From contig CAYJMF010000007.1 of NCBI GenBank assembly GCA_964370855.1, positions 25,538 through 89,537 of the forward strand: a DNA stretch of 64,000 bases, given 5' to 3'. This DNA is from JAKLKS01 sp964370855. Lineage in GTDB: Bacteria > Planctomycetota > JAJSAM01 > JAKLKS01. The notes beneath the pieces were generated by a model. It was not told the origin of the DNA, did not search any database, and saw only the letters and a list, made by a program, of their open reading frames with translations. The stretch's first letter is position 1. Every line of letters starts with the position of its first letter. Below, piece by piece: positions 61,608 to 64,000 of the stretch. The position numbers and the translations under genes were made by a program.

Positions 61608-62597
61608 GTGACCGATCCGAAGGAAGTCGCCGGGCGCATCGCGAAGGAGGGGGCCTTCCTCCACGCGGTGCGCGCCGAGGTGGAGCGGGTCGTCGTCGGG
61701 CAGAAGGCCCTCGTGGACGGGCTCCTCGTCGCGCTCCTGGCCGACGGGCACGTGCTCCTCGAGGGGCTCCCGGGGCTCGCCAAGTCCCTTGCCGTGCAGA
61801 CCCTGGCGGCGGCGCTCGGGGGGAAGTTCCGGCGCATCCAGTTCACCCCCGACCTCCTCCCCTCGGACCTCACGGGGACGGAGGTGCTGAAGCCCGGCAC
61901 CGGCGAGTGGACCGTGCGGGAGGGGCCGGTCTTCGCCAACGTCGTCCTCGCCGACGAGGTGAACCGGGCGCCGGCCAAGGTGCAGTCGGCCCTGCTGGAG
62001 GCGATGCAGGAGCGCCAGGTGACCCTGGCCGGGACGACCCGCCCGCTGCCGGAGCCCTTCCTCGTGCTCGCCACCCAGAACCCCGTGGAACTCGAGGGGA
62101 CCTACCCGCTCCCCGAGGCCCAGGTGGACCGCTTCCTCTTCAAGCTCGTGGTGGGCTACCCCGACCGGGCCGAGGAGCGGGAGATCGTCCACCGCATGGC
62201 CTCCACCATGGAACGCCCCGCGGCCCGGGCCGTGGCGGAGCCGGGCCAGGTGCTGGCGGCGCGGCGGGTGCTCGACGACATCCTCGTGGACCCCCGGGTG
62301 CTCGACTACGTCGTGGACGTCGTCTTCGCCACGCGGGAGCCGGCGGAGCGGGGCCTCGGCGACCTCAAGCCCCTCATCCTCTACGGCGCCTCCCCGCGGG
62401 CCTCCATCGCGCTGGTGCGGGCGGCCCGGGGGAGGGCGTTCCTCGAGGGGCGGGGTTTCGTCACGCCCCGGGACGTCAAGGCCGTGGGCATGGACGTGCT
62501 CCGCCACCGGGTGACCACCACCTTCGAGGCCGAGGCCGAGGGGCTGCGCTCGGAGGACGTCGTCGCCCGGATCTTCGACGCGGTCCCGGTGCCGTGA
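61608..62597 (+). CDS. MoxR-family AAA+ ATPase
   Basis: 329 aa from GTG 61608 with GAGGAG upstream. Walker A is EGLPGLAKS and Walker B is VVLADEVNRAPAKVQSALLE. Sensor 1 is VLATQNPVELEGTYPLPEAQ, with the arginine-finger region VDRFLFKLVVGYP after it. MoxR ATPases act as chaperones with von Willebrand-type partners, here the DUF58 protein whose GTG overlaps its stop (GTGA). Confidence 0.92.
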   Translation: MTDPKEVAGRIAKEGAFLHAVRAEVERVVVGQKALVDGLLVALLADGHVLLEGLPGLAKSLAVQTLAAALGGKFRRIQFTPDLLPSDLTGTEVLKPGTGEWTVREGPVFANVVLADEVNRAPAKVQSALLEAMQERQVTLAGTTRPLPEPFLVLATQNPVELEGTYPLPEAQVDRFLFKLVVGYPDRAEEREIVHRMASTMERPAARAVAEPGQVLAARRVLDDILVDPRVLDYVVDVVFATREPAERGLGDLKPLILYGASPRASIALVRAARGRAFLEGRGFVTPRDVKAVGMDVLRHRVTTTFEAEAEGLRSEDVVARIFDAVPVP

Positions 62598-63511
62598 CGG
62601 GGGCCGGCGGCGCCACGGAGCTGGCGGAGATCCTCGAGGAGGTCCGCCGCATCGACGTGCTGAGCCGCCGCCTCGTGGCGGGCATCGTGGCGGGGGAGTT
62701 CCACTCCGTCTTCCGCGGCGCCGGCATCGAGTTCGACGAGGTGCGGGAGTACGTCCCCGGCGACGACCCCCGCTCCATCGACTGGAACGTCACGGCCCGC
62801 ACCGGCCGCCCCTTCGTGAAGAAGTTCATCGACGAGCGGGAGCAGACGGTGCTCTTCCTCCTCGACCTCTCCCCCTCCATGGACGCCGGCCTCGGCGCCG
62901 TCACCCCGCGGCGGGCGGCGGTGCGGGTGATGGCCTGCCTCGCGCTCTCGGCGGTGCGCAACGACGACAAGGTCGGCCTCGTCGCCTGCGGGCGGGACGT
63001 GGAGTCCCGCGCGCCCCCGCGCAAGGGGACGGCGGCGGCCATGCGGCTGCTGCGGGACGGTCTCGCCCTGCCGGCGGCGGAGGGGGTCGGCGACCTCGGG
63101 CCGGCGCTGCGCTGGACGGCCCGCTCGGTGCGGCGGCGGGCCATCGTGTTCCTCCTCTCCGACTTCCTCTCGCCGGGCTGGAAGGAGCCCCTGGCCCGCT
63201 GCGCGCGGCGCCACGACTGCGTGGCCGTGCGCCTCCTCTCCCCGGAGCTGAGGGCCCCGGCCCGGGGAATGGTCCGCGTCCGGGATCCGGAATCCGGGCG
63301 GGTGGGGATCCTCGACTTCGGGAGCCCCGCCGTGCGGGCGGCCTGGGAGGAGCGCGTCGCCGCCTGGCGCGCGCGGACGGAGAAGGAGATCCGCTCCGCC
63401 GGCGCCGACCTCATGGACGTCCCCATTCCGCGGGGCCGGGAGCGGGACCTCGTGGCGGGGCCGGTGCTGCGGTTCTTCCGGATGAGGGAGATGAGGGGGA
63501 AAAAGAGGTGA
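62594..63511 (+). CDS. DUF58 (von Willebrand-like) protein
   Basis: 305 aa from GTG 62594. FHSVFRGAGIEFDEVREYVP and GDDPRSIDWNVTARTGRPFV are the DUF58 signature, followed by a vWA-like domain with LFLLDLSPSMDAG (the MIDAS-type D-x-S-x-S is D-L-S-P-S) and VFLLSDFLSPGWKE. It is the standard partner of MoxR in envelope or stress operons. It is coupled to the next gene by GTGA. Confidence 0.9.
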   Translation: MTGAGGATELAEILEEVRRIDVLSRRLVAGIVAGEFHSVFRGAGIEFDEVREYVPGDDPRSIDWNVTARTGRPFVKKFIDEREQTVLFLLDLSPSMDAGLGAVTPRRAAVRVMACLALSAVRNDDKVGLVACGRDVESRAPPRKGTAAAMRLLRDGLALPAAEGVGDLGPALRWTARSVRRRAIVFLLSDFLSPGWKEPLARCARRHDCVAVRLLSPELRAPARGMVRVRDPESGRVGILDFGSPAVRAAWEERVAAWRARTEKEIRSAGADLMDVPIPRGRERDLVAGPVLRFFRMREMRGKKR

Positions 63512-64000
63512 GGAGGAGCAGCCTCTCGTCCGTCGCGCTCCTCCTCCTCGCCGCTTCCTGCGGCGAGGACCCACGCCGGGGAGGTGATGGGATCTCCCCC
63601 TCACCTTCCATCTCCATCTCCTCCTCTTCCACGGAGATCCCCTTCGGCGCCCCCTTCCCCCTCGAGGTCGTCCGCACCCACGCCGACGGCCTCGTCCCGA
63701 GCCCCTTCGACGACCTCGCCCTCGCCCCCCTCGTCCTCCGCCTCGAGGAGAGGAGCGTGGAGCGCACGGGAGGCGGCACCCTGGAGCGGCTCCGCTTCCG
63801 CGCCCACGCCTTCCGCTCCGGCGTCCTCACCCTCCCCGCGGTCCGCTTCGAGGCGGTGCCCGAGGCGGGGGGGCGGGCGCGGACGGCGCTCTCGACGCCC
63901 TTCGCCCTGCGCGTGCTCCCCGCCCTCGACCCGGCGGCGCCGGGGGAGATGGAGCCGCCCCCGGGGCCGCTCCCGCTCCCGCGCTCCCCCTGGGCCGCCG
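63508..64000 (+). CDS. Lipoprotein of the MoxR operon, 3'-truncated by window edge
   Basis: GTG 63508 overlaps the DUF58 stop; the frame is open to the end of the window (164 codons seen). The lipoprotein signal is SLSSVALLLLAASC (Cys 18). A Ser-rich linker and an Ig-like beta domain (TEIPFGAPFPLEVVRTHADG, then LVLRLEERSVERTGGGTLER) follow, and the visible part ends in a Pro-rich stretch. It is like the BatD-type proteins found in MoxR-DUF58 operons, but shorter parts are missing to confirm it. Confidence 0.65.
   Translation, partial: MRRSSLSSVALLLLAASCGEDPRRGGDGISPSPSISISSSSTEIPFGAPFPLEVVRTHADGLVPSPFDDLALAPLVLRLEERSVERTGGGTLERLRFRAHAFRSGVLTLPAVRFEAVPEAGGRARTALSTPFALRVLPALDPAAPGEMEPPPGPLPLPRSPWAA

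Overview
This is a very GC-rich bacterial scaffold with one 10-N assembly gap at 22577-22586, so it is probably a draft or metagenome assembly. Several features point to a Gram-negative, probably Planctomycetota-like, lineage: lipoprotein signals, a sigma factor fused to a membrane segment and carboxypeptidase-regulatory-like repeats, an ECF sigma/anti-sigma/CHAT cassette, a MoxR-DUF58 operon, GTG/TTG starts and ATGA/GTGA-coupled genes. The phylum is an inference from gene content, not from a marker gene.

Region 1 (1-25.9 kb) is a Wzx/Wzy-type surface-polysaccharide locus on the + strand. It encodes seven glycosyltransferase genes (one a tandem GT4-GT4 fusion), a GT11/fucosyltransferase-like enzyme, an O-antigen polymerase/ligase, a flippase, a polysaccharide deacetylase, a sulfatase-superfamily enzyme, two FkbM methyltransferases, a carbamoyltransferase, an aldo/keto reductase, a GMC oxidoreductase and an MBOAT/SGNH acylation pair. 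Gmd plus an Fcl-like epimerase would supply GDP-fucose or a related 6-deoxysugar, and the GT11-like enzyme could use it. The locus is visibly mosaic. Blocks with relaxed, lower-GC codon use (about 1.8-7.67, 12.68-14.35, 17.36-20.78 and 24.0-25.84 kb) alternate with very GC-rich blocks. Several junctions fall inside genes or beside gene fragments (a 5' fcl fragment, a vestigial gmd tail, a GT2 3' vestige).

Region 2 (26.0-29.2 kb, mostly - strand) is the most interesting part. Two tandem, 279-bp-spaced, 61-codon genes each carry an exact lasso-peptide leader motif (Y-x2-P-x-L-x3-G-x5-T), followed by an 18-residue core starting with Gly and carrying Glu at core position 8. Just upstream on the same strand is an asparagine-synthetase homologue (lasso-cyclase-like). 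No leader peptidase or recognition protein is visible nearby. Two tandem small one-TM proteins and a tRNA-Leu(UAA) follow.

Region 3 (29.4-38.3 kb) holds a NUDIX hydrolase, a second MBOAT/SGNH pair, an SDR, a serine hydrolase, a methyltransferase and a tandem duplication of secreted STN-like proteins. Region 4 (38.3-42 kb) is accessory: tRNA-Cys, a broken rolling-circle Rep-like gene, and an AbiE-like two-gene system. Region 5 (41.7-46.1 kb, - strand) is a four-gene PAS / histidine kinase / response regulator / hybrid kinase operon.

Region 6 (46.2-64 kb) is punctuated by about 105-bp hairpin elements (four full copies and one half copy, REP/RAYT-like) and a second 37-bp inverted-repeat family. 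Between them lie a secreted protein, ECF sigma/anti-sigma/CHAT peptidase, a glycine-zipper lipoprotein, a DUF4253 lipoprotein, a PAS-like zinc-ribbon-like protein, a tetraheme cytochrome gene with an in-frame TGA, VOC and GNAT proteins, the sigma-CarboxypepD_reg fusion, and a thioredoxin-like/TPR - MoxR - DUF58 - lipoprotein operon that runs off the right edge.
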